A DNA stretch of 64,000 nucleotides from Streptomyces avermitilis MA-4680 = NBRC 14893 (GTDB lineage: Bacteria; Actinomycetota; Actinomycetes; Streptomycetales; Streptomycetaceae), in assembly GCF_000009765.2 (NCBI RefSeq), contig NC_003155.5:8928001-8992000 (forward strand), read 5' to 3'. The translations under genes and the position numbers were made by a program. The notes beneath the pieces are model-generated. The model made no database searches. It saw nothing but the letters and a program-made list of their open reading frames with translations, and was not told where the DNA came from. Position 1 is the stretch's first letter. Each line of letters starts with the position of its first letter. Positions 43,216-50,609 of this stretch are shown here, in pieces.

Positions 43216-43628
43216 CGGGTGACCGCCTCACGGACCAGGTGGTCCGAGGCAGTCCACACACTGCCGATCGCGAACGGCTCGCCGTCCGGCCGCAGCACGT
43301 CACGGACGATCAGCGCCCACTGCGCGCAGCGGCGGTGGAGGAGACCGCGGGCCCGCTCGGGGTCACGGATGACGGCGAGAACCTCGAACGCCCCGTCCGT
43401 GTTCTGGTAGATCGCTCCCGCGCGGCGAGGGCCGATCTGGTCGTCGACCACGCGCCGCAGTGCTTCGACGATCACCGGGTCGCCGGTGGTCTGTGCGGTC
43501 CGCGGGTGCGGCCGGCCACCGGACGGGGTGGGCCGGTCCGGTGTCCGCTCGTGCGGGATCGGCCGCCGCGGCAACGGGGGCCGGGAGGTGCTCTCGGCAG
43601 GAGTGATCAGAGCTGTCATGCTGGGCAT
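43212..43628 (-). CDS. Conserved conjugative-element protein (138 aa)
   Basis: The start is set at ATG 43628, preceded by AAAGGACTGACCTGC, nearly the same leader as traB. The frame continues upstream only as shadow. The C-terminal half carries DPVIVEALRRVVDDQIGPRR and ends in a compact alpha/beta region (VLRPDGEPFAIGSVWTASD). No known family. Confidence 0.68.
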   Translation of the reverse strand: MPSMTALITPAESTSRPPLPRRPIPHERTPDRPTPSGGRPHPRTAQTTGDPVIVEALRRVVDDQIGPRRAGAIYQNTDGAFEVLAVIRDPERARGLLHRRCAQWALIVRDVLRPDGEPFAIGSVWTASDHLVREAVTR

Positions 43629-43663
43629 GCAGGTCAGTCCTTTCGCGAGGGACCTGCGACAAA

Positions 43664-43693
43664 GAACCCCCAGGGGTGCCTCCCTGGGGGTTC
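43664..43693 (-). terminator. Hairpin upstream of 43212-43628 gene
   Basis: 11-bp perfect arms GAACCCCCAGG and complement, 8-nt loop. Confidence 0.7.
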
Positions 43694-43842
43694 GTCGCAT
43701 TTTGGCCCCGCCGGTAGGGCGGGGAGTGCGTCCTGCGCACTCCGCCGTACGCCGCTCCTGCCGCGAGGGCGGAGCGGTGTGCGACGCGCAGCGCAGGCTG
43801 TATCTCAGCTGCTCTGGTCGGTGAGGGTTGTCGTACGAGTAG

Positions 43843-43885
43843 CCACGGCCCCGGCCTCCCCTCTGTGAGATGGCCGGGGCCGTGG
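43843..43885 (-). terminator. Hairpin downstream of 43904-44464 gene
   Basis: 14-bp perfect arms CCACGGCCCCGGCC and complement, 15-nt loop, directly after the minus-strand gene stop. Confidence 0.8.
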
Positions 43886-43903
43886 TCGTTCGTCCGGGGC
43901 GGT

Positions 43904-44464
43904 TCAGCGCTTGGGGTGGAGCGTGGTCAGCGGGACCGCGGGGCACTCCGTAGGGGCGTCGCCGGCGGGCGTCGCCCAGCGGTTCTTATCGGTGGCTGCC
44001 ACGCGGGGCAACACCGCGTCCCAGTCGGCCACGCGCCCGGCCAGTGTGCGCTCCGCACGAGCCCGCAGGGTCCGATCGGTCTGCGGACTGAATGCTTTGG
44101 GCAGCACCGTAGTGCTCTGGCGGCTGGAGGCTTCCGTAACGGCGTCGGCCAAGGCCTGGCGCCATTCAGGGATCGTCATGTCCCACTCGATGCGGCGGTT
44201 GCTGCTGCGGCAGCGGATCGCATCGGCTTCCTCCGCCTTACCGATGTGGTGCGGGACCAGCTTCTGAACCTTGCTCTGCATGCCGGTGACGGGCACCCAG
44301 GTCTTGCAGTCCTCGCAGACGAGAACCGCCTTCAGCGGCTCGCGCAGGTCGATGTGCGAGGGCAGGAGCTGGGAGAGCTTGAGGGCAGGGCGGCTACTGG
44401 CCCGCTTCGTACGGGTCCGGCGGGGTCGTTCCTTGGCGGTGGGCATCGCGGACGTGATGGTCAT
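43904..44464 (-). CDS. Conserved conjugative-element protein with CxxC
   Basis: ATG 44464 overlaps the stop of 44461-44625 (ATGA). 186 aa: basic N-terminus (KERPRRTRTKRASSR), then LKAVLVCEDCKTWVPVTG with one CxxC, a helical stretch and a Pro-rich end. It may bind DNA; unclassified. Confidence 0.65.
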   Translation of the reverse strand: MTITSAMPTAKERPRRTRTKRASSRPALKLSQLLPSHIDLREPLKAVLVCEDCKTWVPVTGMQSKVQKLVPHHIGKAEEADAIRCRSSNRRIEWDMTIPEWRQALADAVTEASSRQSTTVLPKAFSPQTDRTLRARAERTLAGRVADWDAVLPRVAATDKNRWATPAGDAPTECPAVPLTTLHPKR

Positions 44465-44625
44465 GCGGGATCTCCTTGCGTGCGGAGGGGTTTGGGCTGC
44501 GTCGCGGTGCTCTCTCCGCCCGCCAGGCGCACGGGAAGCCCGGCGGCCTGGAGGACGGACAGCGCATCAGCGCTGCGACGTGCACGCAGATCAGTCGAGA
44601 CACCCGGGGGATTTGGTGGAGCCAT
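44461..44625 (-). CDS. Small leading gene of the conjugative operon (54 aa)
   Basis: ATG 44625 with GAGGGGG upstream; starts APPNPPGVSTDLRARRSADA. Coupled by ATGA overlap to the next gene. First gene of the minus-strand series, downstream of the operator-like repeats at 44740-44784. The longer frame to 44745 crosses those repeats and is less likely. Confidence 0.55.
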   Translation of the reverse strand: MAPPNPPGVSTDLRARRSADALSVLQAAGLPVRLAGGESTATQPKPLRTQGDPA

Positions 44626-44739
44626 CAACCCCGGCCCCCTCTTGCGAGGCGGACGACTTCCTGCGGTCTTGCGGTGGTGCTGGTGCATTTGTTGGTCGCC
44701 CAAAACCTTGAGGTGCGGGGCCAACACACTGAACGGTAG

Positions 44740-44784
44740 TAGCACTACAAGTGCGAGTCAACAGTCTAAGTGCTACCTAGCACT
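44740..44784. promoter_or_regulatory. Paired dyads between divergent operons
   Basis: TAGCACT, three bases, AGTGCGA (44740-44756) and the perfect dyad AGTGCTA-CC-TAGCACT (44769-44784). Same half-site twice, in the control region shared by the minus conjugative operon and the plus ABM/XRE genes. Likely operator for the XRE-type regulator. Confidence 0.65.
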
Positions 44785-44842
44785 AGGGCTTTGGATGTGA
44801 GAATGTGTCCATGACTACGCGACATGAAGATGGAGGGGCCCT

Positions 44843-45172
44843 GTGTCCACCGGATTTGCACTGACAGTGCGGTTCTCCTTGCGAGACACCGAGGCTGCCC
44901 AGCAGTTCGACGCCCTGGTGGCCAGGACCGCGGAAGGGATCCGTACGGAACCCGGCACCCTCGTCTACGTGGCGCACACGCCCGTAGACGAGCCACTCGT
45001 GCGCGTCTTCTACGAGCTCTACGCCGATCGTGATGCCTTCCAGGCCCATGAGGAGCAGGCCCACACGCGACACTTCCTTGAGACGCGCGAGCAGTTCCTG
45101 ACCAGCACCGACGTGGTGTTCCTGAACGAGCTGGAGGAGCTCAGCAAGCGCCCTGGAACGGAGGGGCCATGA
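44843..45172 (+). CDS. ABM-family (antibiotic biosynthesis monooxygenase-like) protein
   Basis: A 109-aa protein from GTG 44843: STGFALTVRFSLRDTEAAQQ, then GTLVYVAHTPVDEP and the conserved VFYELYADRDAFQAHEEQAH. The fold and the E-x-x-x-H-type arrangement match the ABM/YgiN quinol monooxygenase group. It overlaps the XRE gene by ATGA, so they are co-translated. On a mobile element its substrate is obscure. Confidence 0.8.
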   Translation: MSTGFALTVRFSLRDTEAAQQFDALVARTAEGIRTEPGTLVYVAHTPVDEPLVRVFYELYADRDAFQAHEEQAHTRHFLETREQFLTSTDVVFLNELEELSKRPGTEGP

Positions 45173-46422
45173 AGCCAACGGGCAAGGACGTCGATCCACA
45201 AGATCGAGTCTTTGGCCAGCGCGTCCAGAAGCTCCGCAAGGAACAACGGCGCACCCAGGCCGAGTTCGCGGCTGCTCTCGGAAAGACGAGCAGCTGGATG
45301 TCTCAAGTCGAGCGGGGTATCCAGCCCGTCCAGCGCATGGACCTGCTGCAACAGATCGCCGATGAACTGGGTGTGTCTGTACAGCAGTTGCGCCCGAGCG
45401 TCGCCGACGGAAGCGGACCATCACAGCACCCCGCCCCGCTGTCGCTGTCCAACGACTTGGACGAGACGCGGAGACTGATCTCCGGTCACCCGGCACTTCG
45501 CGCCTTGCTGGCCAGCCCCGGCACCGAGGGCGCAAGATCCGTCGAGGCGCTGCGCAAAGACGTTGACGACCTCTGGGAGCTGACACACGCGGCACGAATG
45601 GCGCAGGTCAGCGTCCTGGCTGTAGAGCTGCTCCCTGAGCTTGAACGGACCGCCCGCATGGCGCCGGACGAGACTCGATCGGAGCTGTTCCTGCTGCTCT
45701 CCCGGACGTACCAGGCCCTTTCGGCGGCGTTCGTTCGGCAGGATGAAGCAGACGCTGCATGGGTTGCCGCCGATCGTGCGATCTTCGCCGCCGAACGGTC
45801 CGGCGACCCGCTGCACGTCTGCGCTGGCGTTTTCCGGATGACGCAGGCGTTTGTACGGTTGCGCAGCCTCGGCCAGGCCGAACACGCGGCTCGGACCGCT
45901 ATCGACGCCTTGGAAGAGCAGGGGGGCAGGTCGCCGCAGGCTCTGTCCGTCCTCGGTTCGCTCCATCTGGCCCTCGCGCTCGTTCACGCGCGAGCCAGCG
46001 CTCGGGCCGAAGCCAAGGAGGAGATCGCCAAGGCCCGCGCTATCGCGGCGCAGCTTGGCGAGAACCGGAACGACTTCAACCTGGAGTTCGGGCCGGTCAA
46101 CGTAGAGATCCAGGCCGTCAGCACTGCTGTTGACCTCGGCGACGCAGGTGAGGCCCTCGATATCGGCCTCGCCATCGACGCTGAGGGTCTGTCGCCCGAA
46201 CGGCAGGGACGGTTGCTGATGGACCTGGGGCGAGCTCACGCGCAGAGGCGGCACGGAGGCGAAGCCCTCGACTGCCTGCTGCGCGCTGAGGCCGTCGCGC
46301 CGGAAACTATCCAGACGCACCAGGCTGCTCGGGCAGCCATCCGCGAGCTGGTGCTGGTCGCCGGCGCGAACGCATCGCGTGATCTGCTGGAGCTCGCCGA
46401 ACGGGCTGATGCACTTGACTAA
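45169..46422 (+). CDS. XRE-type regulator with TPR-like C-terminus
   Basis: A 417-aa protein. N-terminal HTH (about 14-70): VFGQRVQKLRKEQRRTQAEF and SSWMSQVERGIQPV. The C-terminal two thirds is helical, tetratricopeptide-like (RSELFLLLSRTYQALSAAFV, ALSVLGSLHLALALVHARA). Such regulators sense small molecules or peptides through the TPR part. Located beside the operator-like dyads at 44740-44784, it is the most likely regulator of the transfer operon. Confidence 0.85.
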   Translation: MKPTGKDVDPQDRVFGQRVQKLRKEQRRTQAEFAAALGKTSSWMSQVERGIQPVQRMDLLQQIADELGVSVQQLRPSVADGSGPSQHPAPLSLSNDLDETRRLISGHPALRALLASPGTEGARSVEALRKDVDDLWELTHAARMAQVSVLAVELLPELERTARMAPDETRSELFLLLSRTYQALSAAFVRQDEADAAWVAADRAIFAAERSGDPLHVCAGVFRMTQAFVRLRSLGQAEHAARTAIDALEEQGGRSPQALSVLGSLHLALALVHARASARAEAKEEIAKARAIAAQLGENRNDFNLEFGPVNVEIQAVSTAVDLGDAGEALDIGLAIDAEGLSPERQGRLLMDLGRAHAQRRHGGEALDCLLRAEAVAPETIQTHQAARAAIRELVLVAGANASRDLLELAERADALD

Positions 46423-46628
46423 CCCGACGCTGCACCGACCTGCGCCCTGACGATCGATATCCACTGATCTGCCTCCCACCCGTTTCCTCGTGTGGGGGCC
46501 ATCACACCGGCCGTAACAGCGGCACAGAATCACAGCGGCTTGTCGAAGCCTGTACACGGGCTCGTTCACACGTTTTCAACATCCGCGTACACATGGGATT
46601 TCGGGCTTCGGCCATAGGGTCCGGGATC

Positions 46629-47660
46629 ATGGCGACTACGGAGGCAAGCGGCGTGGGGAAGCACCTGGGGTGGAGGCCCGAGCGGCTGCGGGAGCAGCGG
46701 GAGGCTCACGGGCTGACGCTTGAGCAGGCCGGCGAGCAGCTACGAGCTCTCGCGGAGCAGGCCAAGCTCAAGGGCATCCCGGCGGCGAATCCACAGACGC
46801 TGTGGCAGCACGAGCAGGGTGAGGTCTACCCGGGACCGCACTACCGCCGGGCGTACTGCCTGCTGTACCGGGCGACCGACCCCGAGCTGGGATTCCGCAA
46901 CGCCCTGCCGGGCGAGGACACCCAGTTCAAGCTGACGCCGATGGACGACCAGCGCAACGGCTCGCACGTCTTGGCCGTGGAGCGCGCGCTGTTGCAGATA
47001 GGGGGCACCGCTGAGGCGGATCCTCTGAGGCTGCAGCAGCGGATCCTGGATGCCTGGAAGCGTCGCCACACCGGCGGTGACCCGCACCGCCCCTCGGTGG
47101 TGCTGGTCGGCGGGTTCGCCGGCAGTGGGAAAACCGAGTTCGCGAGGTTCCTTACCCAGCTCACCGGGTGGCCACTGCTGGACAAGGATCCGCTGACCCG
47201 GCCTCTCGTGGAGCAGCTGCTGGTCGCGCTCGGAGGCGATGCGAACGACCGGCATACCGATCTGTACCGCGAGCGCGTGCGGCCGGTGGAGTACGACTGC
47301 CTGATGCAGGCCGCCTACGCCAACATCAACTGCGGGATCAGCACGGTGCTGACTGCGCCGTTCATAGGGGAGATGACTTCCGAGGCGTGGATGAACCGGC
47401 TGATCAACAAGTGCAACGCCCTGGGCGTGGACGTGTCGCCGGTCTGGGTGCAGTGCGACGCGGAGTCCATGCGGGAGTACATCGGCTTCCGATCGGCCGC
47501 GCGCGATGCGTGGAAGCTCCAGCGCTGGGATGAGTACATGGCGACCGTCAACCTGGAGCTGCGCCCGGTCGTGCCACACCTGGTCGTCGACAACAGGCTG
47601 GGCACAGCGATTTCGCTGGCCGACCAGGCTCGGCACGCCCTCAGGGCGGTGCACGGATGA
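46629..47660 (+). CDS. HTH plus P-loop kinase-like protein
   Basis: ATG 46629; 343 aa. The N-terminal region (about 15-75) looks like an XRE HTH (LREQREAHGLTLEQAGEQLR). The C-terminal part has Walker A VLVGGFAGSGKTEFARF and is kinase-like. It overlaps the next gene by 4 bp (ATGA). AAA/P-loop proteins of this kind phosphorylate small molecules; substrate unknown. Confidence 0.8.
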   Translation: MATTEASGVGKHLGWRPERLREQREAHGLTLEQAGEQLRALAEQAKLKGIPAANPQTLWQHEQGEVYPGPHYRRAYCLLYRATDPELGFRNALPGEDTQFKLTPMDDQRNGSHVLAVERALLQIGGTAEADPLRLQQRILDAWKRRHTGGDPHRPSVVLVGGFAGSGKTEFARFLTQLTGWPLLDKDPLTRPLVEQLLVALGGDANDRHTDLYRERVRPVEYDCLMQAAYANINCGISTVLTAPFIGEMTSEAWMNRLINKCNALGVDVSPVWVQCDAESMREYIGFRSAARDAWKLQRWDEYMATVNLELRPVVPHLVVDNRLGTAISLADQARHALRAVHG

Positions 47661-48229
47661 GCAGTAAGAAGCTGGGCGTCATCCTGTACGGGCCGCCGGC
47701 CTCAGGTAAGGACACCGTCGCGCAGGCCCTAAGCGAACTCGATGCAAGGTACGGCCAGTTCGCGCGTCTCAAGGTCGGCTCGGGCCGGACCACCAGGTAC
47801 CGAATGGGCACGGCGGAGCAGCTGCACGACCTAGAGGCCGCAGGCGCCGCCATCTACACGAACAGCCGGTACGGCAACACGTACGTCATCGACCGACCGG
47901 GGATGGACTCCGCGTTCGAGGCCGGGGTGCCAGTGGTGCACCTGGGCCAGATCGACGGCATCCGCGCCCTGGTCGACGGCTACACGGCCGACTGGGCGGT
48001 GGTGCTGCTGTGGTGCTCGCAGGAGGTGACCGCGCAGCGGTCCGCTGGTCGCGGCGACAGTGACACCACGGCCCGGCTCGCAGCGTGGCAGGCGACCCGC
48101 GAAGACCTTGACGCGCACCCGGACATGCGATGGGACCTCACAGTGGACACCGAGGCCACGGCAGCGGAGGAGTCGGCACGGCTCATCGACCAGCTGCTGC
48201 ACGCGCGGGCGGGAGTGACGACGGCATGA
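47657..48229 (+). CDS. Guanylate kinase-like P-loop protein
   Basis: A 190-aa protein starting SSKKLGVILYGPPASGKDTV (Walker A). LKVGSGRTTRYRMGT and YGNTYVIDRPGMDSAF resemble the GMP-binding part of guanylate kinase, with a shortened lid. It is coupled to the preceding P-loop gene. Possibly acts on a nucleotide or drug-like substrate with the neighbours. Confidence 0.78.
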   Translation: MSSKKLGVILYGPPASGKDTVAQALSELDARYGQFARLKVGSGRTTRYRMGTAEQLHDLEAAGAAIYTNSRYGNTYVIDRPGMDSAFEAGVPVVHLGQIDGIRALVDGYTADWAVVLLWCSQEVTAQRSAGRGDSDTTARLAAWQATREDLDAHPDMRWDLTVDTEATAAEESARLIDQLLHARAGVTTA

Positions 48230-48230
48230 C

Positions 48231-49073
48231 CTACGGCTGGGCGAGGCGGTTGAGGGCGTCCGTGAGCGTGAGCTCGCCGTCGTCCTTTGCGTCGTCCCAC
48301 CGGGCCAGCGTGGCCGCGGCCGCGCGCAGCATCTCCGGAGGGAGGCCCGCGGCCTCGAGCATGTCGGCCGCTTCTTCCAGCTCTGGCCCCCACCGCCAGG
48401 CGCGTGCCGCCGTCTTGGCGATGTACTCAGTCTCAGCGAGGTATGAGTCGCTGCGCTGCGAGGCGATGGTGATGAGTTCCTGGTCGACTCCGTGCTGGCG
48501 GGCCAACCCGGTCGCGAGGGCCACGAGCACCCTCGACGTCTTCTGGAACGACGCGTACGCGAGTTTTAGCGCGGATGCCTGCCCGATCTCGCTGCCCAGC
48601 GTCTTCGTACGTACGGCCGTGCCGGTGAAGAGTGCTTCGACGCGCTCAATCGCGGCGGCCGGCCCCGACAGGTACAGCGTGGGCGACTTGCCGCCGACCG
48701 GCGGTGAGCCGACCACGCCGCCGTCGATGACGGCTTTGGCGGATGGGGTGAGCAGGGCCTTAATGCGCAGCATGCGTTCGGGGTTGATGGCGTTGGCGTC
48801 GACGTACCAGCCGCCGAAGCCGTGCGAGGCGACTTCCGCGGCGAGGTCTTCGGCGGCCGCGGGCGGGCAGAGGCTGATCACGGTGTCGGCCTGGTCCAGG
48901 AGCTCCGGCAGTGTGGCGACCGGCTGCAGCCCGTGCCGCTCTGCGCGGACGATGCTCGCCGGGCTCCGGCCTGCTGGGCACCACAGCACCGTCGCCGCGT
49001 TGGTCGCGGCGCACGCGGCGACGGCTGCGCCCATGCTGCCGGGGTGGAGGATGCCGACGGTGGGCTGGTCCAC
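48231..49073 (-). CDS. Imine reductase/6PGDH-like NAD(P)-binding protein
   Basis: A 280-aa protein from GTG 49073. N-terminal Rossmann fold (VGILHPGSMGAAVAACAAT, DTVISLCPPAAAEDLA). C-terminal helical domain with KLAYASFQKTSRVLVALATG, as in DUF1932/6-phosphogluconate dehydrogenase-like and imine reductase families. It lies 4 bp after the HAD gene, so they form an operon convergent with the kinase pair. Confidence 0.83.
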   Translation of the reverse strand: MDQPTVGILHPGSMGAAVAACAATNAATVLWCPAGRSPASIVRAERHGLQPVATLPELLDQADTVISLCPPAAAEDLAAEVASHGFGGWYVDANAINPERMLRIKALLTPSAKAVIDGGVVGSPPVGGKSPTLYLSGPAAAIERVEALFTGTAVRTKTLGSEIGQASALKLAYASFQKTSRVLVALATGLARQHGVDQELITIASQRSDSYLAETEYIAKTAARAWRWGPELEEAADMLEAAGLPPEMLRAAAATLARWDDAKDDGELTLTDALNRLAQP

Positions 49074-49077
49074 AGAG

Positions 49078-49725
49078 CTACTCCGGTGGGTGGGTGAGCA
49101 GGTAGTCGATTGCGTCGGTGACGTCGTCCACGCTGTGGTGAGGTACGGAGAGACTCTCGGGCCAGGGGCGGCCTCGTACCCAGACGGTCATCAGTCCGGC
49201 CTTGTGTCCGCCGACGATGTCGTTCTCCGGGTTGTCTCCAATCATCCAGTCGCCCCGCGATATCTGAGTCCCGCAGCGGGCGGCCGCGAGCTCGAAAAGC
49301 CGCGGATCGGGCTTGCGGACGTCGATGTCGCCCGAGGCTGCGATCCCGTCGATCAGGTCAGCAAGACCCGTCGCGCGGATCTTTGCGCGCTGGATGTCGG
49401 ATGCGCCGTTCGTGGCGACGCCGATGCTCCAGGACGCCGCTTTGAGTCGGGCCAGGCTACCGAGGACGGCGGGCCGGCACGTGACCGCAGCGGCCATCCG
49501 GTCGACGTAGGCGCGCCAGAGCTCTCCGGCGGATTCATCGATGTTGAAGATCTCGCGCACACGGGCGAAGTCCTCGGCACTCGCGCGGTCGGCGAGTTCA
49601 GTGAGCAGCCAGTGCTCAACATCGGGTCCGAGGCCGTGGCTTCGGCTCAGGGCGGCTACGGCATCGCCGAACGCGGAGTGGCGGTCGACCAAGGTGCCGT
49701 CGAGGTCGAAGAGAGCCAGGCGCAT
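49078..49725 (-). CDS. HAD-superfamily hydrolase
   Basis: ATG 49725 begins RLALFDLDGTLVDRHSAF, the HAD nucleophile motif I. Motif II region GVATNGASDIQRAKI and motif IV WMIGDNPENDIVGGHKAG are intact; 215 aa. It hydrolyses a phosphate ester. Substrate is not indicated. It precedes the imine reductase-like gene. Confidence 0.88.
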   Translation of the reverse strand: MRLALFDLDGTLVDRHSAFGDAVAALSRSHGLGPDVEHWLLTELADRASAEDFARVREIFNIDESAGELWRAYVDRMAAAVTCRPAVLGSLARLKAASWSIGVATNGASDIQRAKIRATGLADLIDGIAASGDIDVRKPDPRLFELAAARCGTQISRGDWMIGDNPENDIVGGHKAGLMTVWVRGRPWPESLSVPHHSVDDVTDAIDYLLTHPPE

Positions 49726-49902
49726 GCCGGTGACCCTATCTCTCCTGGTCGGGATGGCATCTCCTGCGTGGACGGCTCCAAGCGGCGTGGAATCTGCGCT
49801 GTGATCGGGCGTCAGACTTATGTCCGACACGTCATCAGCGCTCGGCACTGCACAGCGCGTCGGCGGAGTAGGGTGTCGTCCGACTCGATCTATACAGAAA
49901 AA

Positions 49903-49985
49903 AGCCCCCAGGACCTTAGGCAAGTCCATAGGGGCTCTCGACCGGAGAAACTCCGGTCCGGCGAACCACCTTTGAGCAAGAAAGG
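49903..49985 (+). ncRNA. Structured leader RNA with three hairpins
   Basis: First stem AGCCCC/GGGGCT (49903-49936) encloses GGACCTT/AAGTCC. Second stem GACCGGAG/CTCCGGTC with AAA loop (49940-49958). Third stem CCACCTTT/AAAGGCGG (49964-49986) would cover the ribosome site of the 48-aa ORF at 49996. The stacked perfect stems argue for a cis-acting leader or small RNA. Confidence 0.6.
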
Positions 49986-49995
49986 CGGACGCGTT

Positions 49996-50142
49996 ATGCA
50001 GGGTACCCGTACCCGCACGCAGACACACAGCACCCCGCCGTGGTGCCAGCAGCGCGTGAGCGCCCGCTGGCCCTTCGGCGGGGTGTTCGTGCTCTCTGCC
50101 GCGGCCCGCACCTCTGATGTTGAGGGGGCCGCGATGACGTAG
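49996..50142 (+). CDS. Short ORF downstream of structured leader (48 aa)
   Basis: ATG 49996, after AAAGGCGG held in a hairpin. The protein starts MQGTRTRTQTHSTPPWCQQR and continues SARWPFGGVFVLSAAARTSD. It has no recognised domain. It could be the regulated product of the leader at 49903-49985 or a leader peptide. Its proximity to the hairpins supports translation. Confidence 0.5.
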   Translation: MQGTRTRTQTHSTPPWCQQRVSARWPFGGVFVLSAAARTSDVEGAAMT

Positions 50143-50609
50143 GCCGTCAGGGGCGGCGCCTGCCAATGCAGGACTTCTAGCCGCCCTGGGCGCCTGACTC
50201 CGAGGTGATGCCAGTCGCCTCGATCAGCGCCCCACCTGCTCTCCGTTGGCCTGCCAGGGCTTGCCGGAGGAGCTGCCCGCCCCGGTTCCAGCCGGCTGCG
50301 AGCGGTTCGAACTTGGTTCTCCCAGAACCCGAAGCACCCCAAGGGGACTTCGTTGTGCCCACCTTCAGAGAAGGAGGTCGTCGCTATTCTGCACGACGTC
50401 TTGGGCTTTCGCCAGCCCACTTATGCCTGTTTCATGCACATTTGCGGACCTGTGATGTCCCGTCTCACGCAATCTCACAGCCCGATTCATTCGGTATGCC
50501 CCACTGTTCGGGGCGCTCTCCAGGCACTCCGTGTCATGTTGTGGCCACTGGATCCTGGAGTGGTCCGCGACGGCAGCATGCTGCCTCGGGTTCCGTGCCG
50601 GGTGATCCG
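50143..50609. other. Non-coding gap before the large HTH gene
   Basis: About 467 bp. Frames here are short and conflicting. A GGCGCC-rich inverted repeat occurs near 50153-50200. Composition is lower in GC around 50390-50500 than in flanking genes, as in a promoter region. Nothing else is supported. Confidence 0.4.

Noticed and set aside
43067..43303. 78-aa minus-strand frame
   Set aside because: Out of frame with the zinc-finger protein at 43084-43215, which has a proper start overlap and cysteine pattern.
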